Assembly: GCA_902702965.1 (NCBI GenBank)
Contig: CACRXP010000746.1
Span: forward strand, 110,093-174,092
Direction: 5' to 3'
Length of the DNA: 64,000 bases
Source: Spirometra erinaceieuropaei
Lineage: Eukaryota > Platyhelminthes > Cestoda > Diphyllobothriidea > Diphyllobothriidae
In this document: piece after piece, positions 1 to 9,900 of the stretch
How the letters are laid out: each line of letters starts with the position of its first letter
Numbering within the stretch: position 1 is the stretch's first letter
Made by a program: the position numbers and the translations under genes
The notes under the pieces: generated by a model
The model's input: only the letters and a program-made list of their open reading frames with translations
What the model was told of the DNA's origin: nothing
Database searches by the model: none

Positions 1-60
1 CGTTCCGTTGTGCCTTAAGGGCTGTCTCCAGCCCAACCAGCAGCCGCACAGCGGCGCATG

Positions 61-285
61 ATATATAAGCAGAATGGTATTAACGACAAAGACAAGGGAG
101 ACTGGACTGGCCATTTCTGGCTTATTAGCCGTCGTCAGCCAGCCATACCCAAGCCCGAAGTGCGGAACACCCGAGTCTCGAACTCGCGACCTGTTGGTTT
201 AGAAGTCCACGCCTCCACCCACCGGGCCACGAGCCCGGTCTTTGTCTTTGTCGGTAATGCCATTCCGCCTATATATATATATATA
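61..285 (-). repeat. dispersed repeat family A (tRNA-like core with inverted ends)
   Basis: The core read on the minus strand has a GGTTCGAG-type B box (here with gagtctcgaactcgcg on the plus strand) and a conserved block with CAGAAATGGCCA. It is enclosed by inverted ends: gcagaatggtattaacgac at 72-90, and its near complement about 240-270, next to a TA microsatellite. It is the most complete family A copy in the window. Related copies are listed separately. The family has no coding capacity. Confidence 0.65.
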
Positions 286-356
286 TGAATTGGAAAACAG
301 GCATCCCAAGAATCATAATTCGAAAGAAAACAGCATAATATATATATATATATATG
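270..356. repeat. two (TA)n microsatellites
   Basis: Runs of about nine TA units sit at 270-287 and about ten at 337-356, with 49 bases between. They adjoin the family A repeat end. Confidence 0.9.
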
Positions 357-903
357 ACGGTGACTTTTCGAGCGACTTACACGTGTGGATGGAAAATTCC
401 AAATCAGAAGGTAGTGATTTTGTGTGAAATAGCGATCGTTGTCTATGATAACCAGTTTTGCGGCCTCAAATAACTTTTCTGCACGAAAAAGTTGGAAGCG
501 TGTGACACAGCTGAAATAGTTTGTTCGACTTTTAACTAAAACCCAGCAGTTGATTGTATATCCCGCCAAAAGTATTTTCAGCTGCGGATTTGAAAAATTT
601 ACTTTCCATGAAAGATACCATAGCCCCCGGACAAAAAAACGTCCGTCGCCTCAGCTGCCTTTCCCTATTTAAACAGTTCTGTCAACTATAAATATACTTC
701 CCTACTAACCACGTCGTATTTTGAATCCCTTGGTGGAAACAAAGTTCCGCTGCCTTACTTATGGCGTGTACAGTTAATTCGCTGTAACTAACGGACGTAC
801 CGATGCTAATTTTTCGGAATCGCAAGCCCAATCGGTGAAGTCTGCAGACTGAATAAGTCGATCTGTAGGCTGAATTTCTGACAGGGCTGGGTGCTATCAG
901 TGT
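288..903. other. no gene recognised
   Basis: Frames here are short and contain the TA tract. I see no splice-bounded coding exon or known repeat between the first family A copy and the zinc-finger exon. Confidence 0.5.
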
Positions 904-1266
904 TCATCGAACGGCACTATGACTTCGACAGGCCGTTTTTTGGCTAGCTAGAGACGTGGAAATCACCTGAGACTGGGAAGGCTCCGCTAACACACGACAG
1001 CTGGCAAAGTGCTGTTCCAGTCTGGTCAGATCAGTCGTTGCAGCCAGACAATGTGGGCAGAGAAAAAGACAACTCCGAAACTTGCTTCCCCCTGATCGAC
1101 CTCTGCGAAGGACATGAGCACTCCAACCGTGCTGACGAAAGGAGATGGAGTTGTCCGCAAGAAAGGGACATTTGGGACACTGAAGGGGTAACTCAGGATC
1201 AGTCAAGGGGGGTCGCGCAGACACCGTGACAGGGGCGGATGGAAGTGACAACTCTTCTAAAGACTT
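904..1266 (-). CDS. small C2H2-like zinc-finger protein exon
   Basis: An open frame of 120 residues follows an excellent acceptor (pyrimidine tract TCTGTCTCTG...TTTTTTCAG ending at 1267). Two zinc-binding patterns are visible: CPKC followed by a spaced H...H (finger 1, about residues 30-50), and CPHC followed by H...C (finger 2, about residues 68-88, C2HC type). No other domain is recognised; nucleic-acid or protein binding is only a family-level expectation. The frame has no ATG near its 5' end and runs from the acceptor in phase 0. It is therefore either an internal or terminal exon of a gene whose earlier exons lie beyond CSN8, or the 5' exon of a trans-spliced mRNA. It starts 182 bases after the CSN8 stop on the same strand. 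A CAG|GTGATT near 975 could be a donor shortening the exon. The start, end and gene identity are therefore uncertain. Confidence 0.5.
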   Translation of the reverse strand, partial: KSLEELSLPSAPVTVSARPPLTDPELPLQCPKCPFLADNSISFRQHGWSAHVLRRGRSGGSKFRSCLFLCPHCLAATTDLTRLEQHFASCRVLAEPSQSQVISTSLASQKTACRSHSAVR

Positions 1267-1292
1267 CTGAAAAAAGAATACAGAGACAGAAG
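1267..1292 (-). promoter_or_regulatory. strong 3' splice acceptor between CSN8 and zinc-finger exon
   Basis: The minus strand reads a pyrimidine tract with a run of six T followed by CAG immediately before the open zinc-finger frame. It lies just downstream of the CSN8 stop and AATAAA. It may be a cis-acceptor of a host gene around CSN8 or a spliced-leader acceptor of a downstream cistron. Confidence 0.5.
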
Positions 1293-1374
1293 GTGATTAT
1301 GTACTGTCCTCTGGAAAATTGTAAGTTCTTAAAAGGTCCCGGTAAAAAGTGGCTCGTGCAGTGCAGTAGTATTC

Positions 1375-1380
1375 TTTATT
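1375..1380 (-). terminator. polyadenylation signal AATAAA for CSN8
   Basis: AATAAA reads on the minus strand 68 bases after the CSN8 stop codon. The next acceptor, for the zinc-finger exon, is about 110 bases further on. A signal at this distance is expected for a short 3' UTR. It is a single hexamer without other support. Confidence 0.5.
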
Positions 1381-1447
1381 CAAAAATCACGAAAGATACA
1401 CATTTTCTGTCACTTAGAGGGGCCGGGGGAAGAGTGGGCGATAATAG

Positions 1448-2080
1448 TTAATGGTTTTCCATGAAACACATAAATTCTGTGAGTCGTGACATCAGTTCTG
1501 CGTTACTGAGAGTTGAATCCGGCTTGTTAGCTGCGACTGAATGGGCTGACTCCGGTGCATGAAGATATAGACCATTCGGAGAGAGCGACCACCCTCGGGC
1601 AGTCAGAAGGCTGGCTGAGTCCTCGGGTGATGAGCGCAACAGGTCAGAGAGTTTAGTGAGACTGATGGTGGAGAAGGCGGAGCAGACGAGGTCCAGGATG
1701 TAGGCGCGTATGCTGATAAAAATAGATTCCACGTGATGGCGCATGTTGGCTGGAAGATCAGGGTGAGATAGGAGAGTCTGTGAGAGGGAAAGGCACTGAG
1801 GGTACTGTTTTTTCAGCAGCAGGACAGCAAGCTCCCAAATTGTCTTGAGATTGGCGTCATTCGCCTTAATGGCGGAGGGGATTCGCTTCCAAAGAAACTT
1901 GGCATTTATAAGGTCCAGTTGACGAAGATAGAGACACATCAACTGCATATAGAATTCTCCGGGTGTGGAAAGGTCTCCGGCAGGGGAAAAGTTGTTGGGA
2001 TCCATTGTTAGCTCGAAGGCCTCGAGTTCTCGAATATGTTGTTCAAGGGCAACGTTGTCGTCGGCACATAATTGAAGATC
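1448..2080 (-). CDS. COPS8: COP9 signalosome complex subunit 8 (CSN8)
   Basis: The product is a non-catalytic PCI-family (CSN8/PSMD8/eIF3K fold) subunit of the COP9 signalosome, which removes Nedd8 from cullin-RING ubiquitin ligases in cytoplasm and nucleus. Visible landmarks are a STPGEFYMQL segment, then CLYLRQLDLINAKFLWKRIP with AIKANDANLKTIWELAVLL, matching the TPPVYGQL...[22 protein letters not shown] block of animal CSN8. The C-terminus LTEFMCFMENH resembles LTDYVAFLEN. The frame stays open upstream to 2128 but has no ATG there. A pyrimidine-rich acceptor ending TTCCAG lies just before 2080, so I start the exon at 2080. That gives 210 residues, against 209 in human, without an initiator Met. 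The first in-frame ATG, at 2005-2003, would remove 25 residues. Met may come from a short upstream exon (an ATG followed by GT lies at 2335-2333) or from a spliced leader. AATAAA is at 1380-1375 on this strand. Family call is sure; the start is inferred. Confidence 0.9.
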   Translation of the reverse strand, partial: DLQLCADDNVALEQHIRELEAFELTMDPNNFSPAGDLSTPGEFYMQLMCLYLRQLDLINAKFLWKRIPSAIKANDANLKTIWELAVLLLKKQYPQCLSLSQTLLSHPDLPANMRHHVESIFISIRAYILDLVCSAFSTISLTKLSDLLRSSPEDSASLLTARGWSLSPNGLYLHAPESAHSVAANKPDSTLSNAELMSRLTEFMCFMENH

Positions 2081-2128
2081 CTGGAATGGAAACACCCCCG
2101 TGGAATAAAAAACATGTTGAGCAGCCAA

Positions 2129-2719
2129 AGGGTACAGCTTACGATCATGTGAAACGGAGTCTAAATAAGGCTTTCATATCCCGTTTATAAAGAAATTTGC
2201 TTAGTTGTAAAGTGTAAACTACACAAGCATTACATGCGATGACGAAGTGGTAGAAAAAATCTGCGAAGCGTTCGAAATACTTCAGCCCGCCCTCACTACC
2301 AGACTGAAATTGTGAGACGTCATTGTTTTCACCATGGCAGAGACAGGGATTGTCTAACAGAGTTAAACAAGGAAAATAAACCGGCTATGTTATCGGAGGA
2401 TTCTTTATGTGTGGTGATAAGGACGGATATTCAACAATCAGGTCGTGTAATCGACTGACATTTTCCGACTGCAATGATGTGGCCATGTTAAGAGTATGTC
2501 AAACCAGCATCTACCGAAACACATGTTCTGTGATTAGGCGGCTATATGATAACAACGTCGAAAACAAGAGGAACGTTACGAAACCTTGGAAGGTTAATTC
2601 AAAAATACTATAAACATGCAGAGAGGATCGGCAGGCACGACGATCTGCTGCAAACAGTTAGACAACAGGTCAACCACTCAGGGGCCAAATGCGAAGGAGC
2701 GTGATAGCAATACCGAATT
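2129..2719. other. CSN8 upstream region, no gene recognised
   Basis: This is the expected 5' side of CSN8 on the minus strand. It contains GCCATGGTG at 2337-2329 on that strand, which could be a minimal first exon (ATG followed by a GT donor) for CSN8. No promoter motif is convincing. Confidence 0.35.
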
Positions 2720-2996
2720 TCAGGAAGGAAATATGTCAGCGCCCAGTTTCTGTACTGCCAGAGTATTTTTATGACTCGCAATGGGCTTGATGGACACGCC
2801 TGTCTTCACCACAGCCACAAAAGCGGTGAAGATAACATCGTAGACACTGCGCTGTGAAACAGCACCAACTTTGACCAAATTGCCTCCAGCTTCCTGCACT
2901 GCAAAACGTAAATCGAGGATCCAGATCTCCTTGTTGCACACCTTTGTGCCCATCTTAACAAATACGACACTACCAGTCTTGCCATACTTGTACGTG
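2720..2996 (-). CDS. unassigned open reading frame next to a LINE 3' end
   Basis: A frame of about 90 residues runs from the junction with a LINE-A 3'-end fragment to a stop at 2720-2722. It contains segments such as KYGKTGSVVFVKMGTKV, EIWILDLRFAVQEAGGN and VGAVSQRSVYDVIFTAF. The composition is protein-like, with alternating hydrophobics, few rare residues and no low complexity. I do not recognise the family. There is no convincing acceptor at its 5' end and its start is formed by LINE tail sequence. It could be a truncated host exon, part of another mobile element, or chance. Confidence 0.25.
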
Positions 2997-2999
2997 GTA

Positions 3000-3066
3000 A
3001 GGCTGCGATCATACCTGATTTAGACGGCCTCGATGATGTCCCGAACTGTACCCCACCACAAGTGAT
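3000..3066 (-). mobile_element. short second copy of LINE-A 3' end
   Basis: The stretch matches the 3' terminus of LINE-A at about 3299-3365 with a handful of differences. On the minus strand both copies encode a terminal peptide of the form TVRDIIEA plus stop. Both end in a degenerate GTACAAGT-type tail. It is a severely 5'-truncated insertion in the same orientation, about 230 bases from the larger copy. Confidence 0.7.
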
Positions 3067-3484
3067 TGCCTTGGTCATGGGGCTTAAATAAATGAGGACA
3101 GCTGGAAGGTCCCTTTAACCCGGGAACACCTACGTGTGACGTCTGTTTGACCATTATGTTAGGGGCCGGGCAAGTAGTGGCACACGTAGACTGGGGCTTA
3201 TGTCGCGTCAGTCTCAGCGTCGAAGGCAATCTTAAGTAGTCTTTGCTTAGTCTCATTAACGAAACACAATATGAGTACTTGTACTTGTGCTTGATACGGC
3301 TGCGATCATACCTGATCTAGCCGGCCTCGATGATGTCCCGAACTGTACCTCATCACGCGCGACGATCCGCCATTGCAGATCTGGACAGTTCAACCTATTC
3401 TCTTCGCCAACGACGGAGACCGAATACCGAAGGTCCAAGAACCACCTCCATGTCTTGACGAACAGTTCTGAGCCAAGTTTTGGG

Positions 3485-5021
3485 TTAAACCCCTCTTCGG
3501 CGCCTCCAATAGGGTAAAGGTGCCGTATCGAGGGCAGTAACACTGATCTCCTGAGGTGGACGACGAAGAAAATGCCCAAACCACTTCAGTCGTCTTTCTT
3601 GGATGGCCTGGGTTATCCTTGTGATGTTGTCGCAGCGAGCACGGACTGTCATATTTGAGACAAAGTCGGTGTACTTCACTCGAACGATGGTCCTCAGGCA
3701 GCGGTGGTCAAATACCCCCAATTTTCGCTCGTCCTGCACGTGCACAACCCAGCATTCACAACCATAGAAAAGGATAGACCGGACAGATGCACGGTACACG
3801 CGAATCTTAGTGACGATGGAGAAAACGCATCGGATGCAATGGAATTTTCTAAGGCTTGAGAAAACCCGGCGGGCTGCATCAATTTGGGAGACAATGTCAT
3901 CCTTACTCTCGCCATTCGGCAGCAACCTCGCCCCGAGATATTTAAAGCTGTCTACTTCTTCAGGTTGACAGTCATCAATCCCGAAAGATGCCTTATCCTG
4001 GTCAGGGATGCAGCTTGAAAACACTTTAGTCTTTCCGGTTTTTATGGATAAACCGACCGATTTAACGACCTCGTTCACCCTTGACACCACAGACTGCAGA
4101 TCACAAAAACTTGAAACAGGTAAGGCAATATCATCAGCATAATCGAGATCAGTCAGCTGGTGTCCGGGAGCAAACTCAAGGCCGTCACCTTCATGTAGGG
4201 CTCTACCGAGAATCCAGTCAATAGCGTAGTTGAACAGAACGAGCGACAGGATACAACCCTGTCGAACGCTAGAACGGATACCACACGGTTGGTAAATATT
4301 GTTGCGGACCAGGACTCGCGAGGTGGTGGAGCGATAACAGGCCTTGATCATGGTGATGATTTTTGGCGGTACACTATCTAATGCCATTATCCGCCACAGG
4401 GATTCGTGATAGACGGAATCGAACGAGGCGGCAAAGTCAACAAAGCAGACGGCCGCCAGTTGCTGCTAACTATAGCGGAATTCGAGAGCGCGCTTCAGTG
4501 AATATCTGGTCTGCACATCCACGTCCAGCACGAAATCCGGCTTGGTTGGGTCTCGTCCTAGAATCACGTACAGCCTGGAATCGCCTGAGTAGGACAATAA
4601 CGAAGATCTTTGCAGCAACGTCGATGAGGCTTATGTCGTGGTATTTCACGCATCCTGTATTATATCGCGTTTTGAGGATAGGCACAAGGATACCTAAGCT
4701 CCAGTTATCAGGAATAACCCCGTTTCTCCACGCTTGTTCAGTCACCTCATGGAACCAGGGCACCAGAGTGTTGACACAAGACTTGAAGATTTCAGCGGGT
4801 ATACCGTCCTCTCCGGGTAACTTGTTGTTGCGTAGCTTTCGGATGGCATCTGCGACTTCACCTTCAAGAGGGAGATCGCATGGCTTTGCATAAGTTGGCG
4901 AGTTAAGAGGAGAGGAAAGCAAGGGCGTGATGGGTTGGGTATCAAAGTTCTGTTTGGGCTCGAATTGCTCACGCCAGTGCTCGACTTTGGGCGAGTTGTC
5001 AGCAATAAAACCGCCATTCAC
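3485..5021 (-). pseudogene. LINE-A reverse transcriptase, broken frames
   Basis: Frame one (5021-4470) holds fingers motifs: AIRKLRNNKLPGEDGIPAEI, then HDISLIDVAAKIF and RPNQAGFRAGRGCADQIF. Motif A (CFVDFAASFDSV) is at about 4430-4395, after an in-frame TAG. Frame two (to 4387 and down to 3485) has SSVRQGCILS, then YADDIAL with the YADD at 4141-4130, then KTKVFSS, FKYLGARLLPNG and the thumb/connection ending RRLKWFGHFLRRPP. The YADD catalytic pair is intact. Stops and shifts prevent a single polypeptide. Confidence 0.85.
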
Positions 5022-5138
5022 GTCACGAACAAAGTCACTTAGGGTAGAGAACTTACCGCTAACTTTGCGAATAAGTTGGTAGAGTTTTCAAGTGTAACCA
5101 ACGTTCAAGGCCTGTTTCATGGCGGTCGCTATTTTAGC

Positions 5139-6061
5139 CTAATGTCCCTTCCGGTCATTCCTGACCGACTTTGCCGTCATCTTCTGAAGTTGGCAGAAGG
5201 AATCATCATTAAGAGACCTGTCTTGGGTCCTCTGAGCAGACAACTGCAGGGTTCCTCCTACGATGCAGTCACTGCGGCGTCGCTGTGAATGTCCAAGAAT
5301 TTTCTCGGCTGTCTCGTTGACTGACGACCACTGGTTACCGCCTTTCCCGTCGGCTCCGGTCGTAAAACAGGACCGGATTTCTCTGCTCAGGGCCTCGACA
5401 GCGCTGGTTTGCCGGATTTTTGCGACATCCGGGCGTTTAAGACGTGGCATTTTTGGCACGGGTGAGGATTGAACTTTCAAGCGTGTATGAACGAGGACAT
5501 GGCCCGACCCATGGGCGTTACTAGTCTCGGCACCACGCATCGATCTGCTATTGCGAACCCAGCTGCGGAACCTTGAGCTGACTAGCATGTAGTCAGTCTG
5601 ACTGGCCGTATCGTCGTCGTTTGAATACCAGGTCAGATGTTTGGTGCGATGCTAGAAGCATGTGTTGGTGACGAGCAGTTGGTTCTGTTCAGCGAAGTCC
5701 AGCAATCTTTAGCCATTTTCACATCGGGAACCAAGCCAAAAGCGGTCAAGAAGATGACTGTTTGTGGAGTCGCCAGGTCTAGTCTGGTGATTCCAATCCC
5801 CGGCAACAATCGGATGATCGCAGCAAGGGAGTCTTTAAACTGACGCTTGCAGCTGCAAGTGAAATGCCTCTTTATCGCACTGTTCAACAGCTGAACGTAC
5901 AGAGAGACAATGGAGATGTTCGCGATGTGACCCTTCAGTAGCACGTACGCCATCCGACCATTGAATGGTTCATAAGCAAATAACGCAAGGTCCGTTTGTT
6001 GCAAGGGGTCGATTGCCACATCTTGTCTACCAGAAGAGTCGCGTGGGCGGCTGTGGTACAC
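5139..6061 (-). pseudogene. LINE-A EEP endonuclease domain, frameshifted
   Basis: The first frame (6061-5633) starts YHSRPRDSSGRQDVAI and contains FNGRMAYVLLKGHIANISIVS, the middle of an APE-like nuclease. Upstream, CCLSEAHFPD is still readable near 6150 in another frame. The second frame (5588-5139) has TDYMLVSSRFRSWVRNSRS and then GSGHVLVHTRL. In this family the last motif is normally GSDHVL: the Asp has become Gly (GGC, 5504-5502), which would abolish nicking. Frames are separated by a shift at about 5590-5635. Confidence 0.8.
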
Positions 6062-6279
6062 GATAAGGCGTGATTGAACTGGGGATCTTTATGCCTCGAG
6101 AGCCTCAGTCAGGAAAATGGGCTTCAGACAAACAGCAGACACCCACGTTATACAGATTAAGGCTGCGTGTAGTCAGACTTTAGGCGCCGGGTCCAGGAAC
6201 GTGCACACATTCCAGCACTCAATACCAGATGTATGTTCCCCATTGAGTAACCGTGTCTTATAATACAATCGGGAACGTG

Positions 6280-6560
6280 TCCAATAAACCCGATGAACTA
6301 TTCAAGGCATCTGAATCTGATGATGATGCGCTTAAGAAGTCGAAAGACTTGTTAGGGTTCGCAGGGGGATGTCGAGGTTAATCCTTATTTTCTGGAAATT
6401 TCACAATCCGGAGTAGCACTGTACAAACCCTAGATAACCGAAACTATTTCTCAGTTTCGTCACGCGAAGAAATGAAGGCACTGAAGACCCTGCAAACTGA
6501 CAGAAACATTGTCATTCTTCCTGCAGACAAAAGACGCTCTAACGATGATGAACTTGATCA
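6280..6560 (+). mobile_element. Penelope-like element RT N-terminal fragment
   Basis: A plus-strand frame at about 6452-6562 reads REEMKALKTLQTDRNIVILP followed by ADKRRS. This is the conserved IVILPADKGRS block at the N-terminal side of Penelope-like reverse transcriptases. The next part of the RT is missing and a stop follows. Upstream 170 bases are compatible with PLE N-terminal sequence but are not decisive. It is a short dead fragment. Confidence 0.6.
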
Positions 6561-6604
6561 CTGAGCGCCACTTCCTCAGAATTAATATTCCTGATCACAA
6601 CCGA

Positions 6605-6745
6605 CAGGACAACGAGTCCGTGGCTTATTGGTAGAGCGCTCGACTCAATGACCAAAGATTCCGGTATGTTACCAGTCGCTGTGCGACTACCTACGAGGGT
6701 TCGAGATTAAACCCCAAGGCACAAACGGGACGAGCATGTCCCGTA
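6605..6745 (+). repeat. family A tRNA-like repeat, partial
   Basis: The stretch starts ggacaacgagtccgtggctt and has a tRNA-like A box region (ggcttattggtagagcgctc) and a weaker B box (gggttcgagattaa). It then passes into acgggacgagcatgtcccg, also seen at 16497-16520. The 3' family A block is missing. Confidence 0.55.
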
Positions 6746-6782
6746 ACTTTATAAGTGAACGCCGCTTCATCATAATAATAGA

Positions 6783-6925
6783 TATATGTAAATTACGTGG
6801 GCCTGGTGGATTCTAGGTAGATTACTTAGGCAATCCTGACTGGGCAGTCGGCTTACTGTATCAGATTTGGTGGATTCCAGTCTCTGCAGTAGGTTTCGCG
6901 GGTGAATTGGCCCAAATGTGCTTTA
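6783..6925 (+). repeat. family B repeat body without tRNA-like head
   Basis: The stretch has landmarks attacgtgggcctggtggat, agatttggtggattcca and gcagtaggtt that recur at 32560-32680 and 61966-62120. The tRNA-like head that follows the body in those copies is absent here. Confidence 0.65.
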
Positions 6926-6929
6926 ATGT

Positions 6930-9900
6930 GGCTATTCACAGATGCTACATATGTTTCTGATCTGGAGCAACGACTAGTACTTGAGAAACTATTTATTCAG
7001 AGCCAATTTGTATGCAGTTGAAAGTTTTTTGTGTCCTTATATTCTTCGGCACCTCTCTGTCTTTCAACGCCACACCTTCCCCTAATATCCGCCTCAGATA
7101 CTTTCGTACAGTATTGTAGAAAATATAGGTCACAATATTGTGGTCTATATTCTCACTCTACAAACGGCGTAAATACAATCGTTACGCCCGTCATATTTGA
7201 CATCTACCGAAATTTTGTAGAAAATTGTGATGGAAAATTCTTAAAACGTGGAAAGTGATTCACCTCAACCATTCTCAATGAAGTTACGCCTGTTGGATCT
7301 TAGCCACAGCGCGAAAGAATAATTAGGCGACTATTTTGTCCGCCCGCCCTAATGTCGGTGTAGTGAAATCCCATGTGGGTCTCGGAATTCGATGTTTGCA
7401 TTTATCACTACAGCACTGCGCATCCCTAAGATTACTGCCTATTTTTTTATGAACACACGTATTAGCCGGGAGCATGAAAAGCCAATAAAAGTCAATAAGA
7501 TGGAATTTGTTGACTGGATTATGGTGCGAGAAAGCCAAGAATAACCGTATCGAAATGGACCCTTAGAAACAACCAAAGCAGAGCATTCACCAGACAACAA
7601 ACGGCATTTAGCGTAGAACACTTGACAAAAATTAGAAATTAAACACACAGGTATGGAATTTGGAAAATTTTCACGAAAGTTTGGAGGTTATGATAAATTT
7701 GACGTGCCCACTACTATGACATTCGAAATTCTATGCTTCGACTTAGACTGTAGCATTTCTTAGCCGGATTTTCTTATCTTCCCTCGAAAATTATTCAGTC
7801 AATTATATGTATCCTTTATATGAGTTCTAAATCTGAAATATGAACCTTATTTTTTGCCTCAATTTGTGTTTTTTGAGCACTCATATATTAGTGAAGTCCT
7901 TTACCTGCGACCATCAACGCCGTCCAATGTATGTAATCGTCAATTCATATAAATGTAACAATCTTAAGGAAGAGCGAGTACAATAAGATCGAAATATTAA
8001 GACGCTTCGAGAAATGGAATTTCTAATTGGGCTCTTAACGTAGGGAATACGTATGCGACCGTCAAGGTTATAACTAATATATGATCTAGGACCCCTACCA
8101 ATTTTTATGCATTCAGCGGGAAAAAATAACTGAACTCTTAAAAACGAGTTGATGAAAAGCCTAGAAACCGCAAACTGACCTAGCAGTCGCTCGCCAGACA
8201 TGAGTGCTGTGAACAATGCCAAATTACTTGCAATTCACGTAATGATGCCAGTGTAGTAACATCGGATTCACTGTGAATAAAGTACTGTTACACATAAAAT
8301 TGGCGGCTACTTAGAGGACTGGCTATATCTTTTTAAAATGTTTTGGCATCGATTTCGTTCTTCCGGTGAAAGTGCTCGTAGTAGTCGTTTTCAGCGGGGT
8401 ATCGTTCGCGCTAGCAGAAAGAATAAAACTTGTTGAAATATTATTACTACAAGTGATTGCAGTAGAGACTATTGCATTTGTTATCTTGTCATAATATTTT
8501 CAAGTGTTTTTTGGTTGTTATGACAGTTCGGCCGTCGTACTCGGCGATATCCAGCGTGCGCACCACAGAAAGGTAAAGTAGGCAGGGTGATTTACACATG
8601 AATTAGTTTATAGTTAGGATAAAATTGCGCAGCACCCACCGCATCCTTCACTCCCCCACCCCACCTGGGCCAACGTCGACACAGAGTCAAGAAGATCGGA
8701 GACGTGAGAGGGCGCAGGTGGCTGGCACAGTCAGATCAGCACCTTGGCGTACCACCTCACCCACTGGTCCATAATAAACACTTAATCAGGATTTTAATCA
8801 ATAAAAACAAATAACATAATTCACTGAATTTCCATGTTCACGGCCTTTATATCCAGTGAGAGCGCAAGTATATCTACTGACTGGGATCCAAGTGCCGGAG
8901 AACTGCCAGCGCACACCACGGTACGAGGGGTACGGTTTGCTGGTTATGACATAGCAGGGCCCACAATCCCTTAGGCCCTGGTCTACATCTATTTCAATAT
9001 GCAGAAGCTCACAAGACTTAAAAGGTGTACGCATCTCTGTTGAGACGCCACAGCAAGCCCATGTAGTCAATCCTTAATAAGCCGAATGGGCTGGGAAATA
9101 AAAGAATATTTTTGGATTCTACGCCTTGGCACAGATAGTGGACCTCATTTCTAGTGGCAACATATGTCGCACTAGTAACAATAGCACTATCAGAAGTGGT
9201 GCCGGTAGTACTGTCATTAGTAATAGCTGTCTTAAATGCAACAGCATTGTTACCACCGACACTTATGGTGGTAGCAGTAACAATTCCCATACTAAAAAGA
9301 GCGACCGGACTAGATTTTTGGAATGCACCTTTGCAGGACGCGCTAGTGAGTGTGTGTGTAATTTATTAGTGGACATGTGCCCTCGCGGGTGTTTTATGTG
9401 TCATAGTCAACAATAAAACATTATTAAAATGTTTTGTAACAAACTTGTTGAAAGGTTACAAAGTTGCTTAAGACTGATCCTGGGGCTGTCGTTTAAGACG
9501 ATGAAGCCAGATCTCTGAAACTTGCAGTGGGCTTGAAACTACAGAGACGTGAGTGCAAGTCAGAGGTCCTGTACACCTTACAGGATACAGTTTGTCAACG
9601 CGTCTGCACGCATGACGTCTGGAGCCCTGACGGCCAGAGAACACGTACACCACTAAAGTTTCTTTAGATCATATGAAAGATAGAGCGGATAGAAAGCGTG
9701 ATTTTATTTCATGCTTAATAAATTTGCAAAACATGAATCGAAACATCGGTTGGAATGTACTCTTCAACTAATGCAGTAATTAAGTATTGCCGGAAGACTA
9801 TGTTTGCGGTGTAGAAAAATCTGTTGGATGTTAGGGGATGTGTCAAGAAATATGCAGTTTCATCATAAGATATATAATATTAAGTAATATGCAGAATGTT

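Larger units (their letters stand above)
3270..6210 (-). mobile_element. LINE-A: non-LTR retrotransposon with endonuclease and reverse transcriptase, decayed
   Basis: Read on the minus strand, the element runs from an EEP (APE-like) endonuclease near 6210-5440, through a linker, to an RT domain near 5020-3500. It ends in a degenerate ACAAGT tail at about 3295-3274. Domain order and motifs fit an RTE/CR1-like LINE using target-primed reverse transcription. Reading frames are broken at several points: between 5633 and 5588, 5139 and 5021, an in-frame TAG near 4451, and a shift near 3500. The endonuclease lacks the last catalytic Asp. The 5' end is not defined and may be truncated. There is no sign of activity. 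It lies downstream-oriented relative to CSN8 and on the same strand. Confidence 0.85.

Noticed and set aside
4363..4893. Plus-strand frame of 176 codons
   Set aside because: It is antisense to the LINE-A RT, which carries the real motifs.
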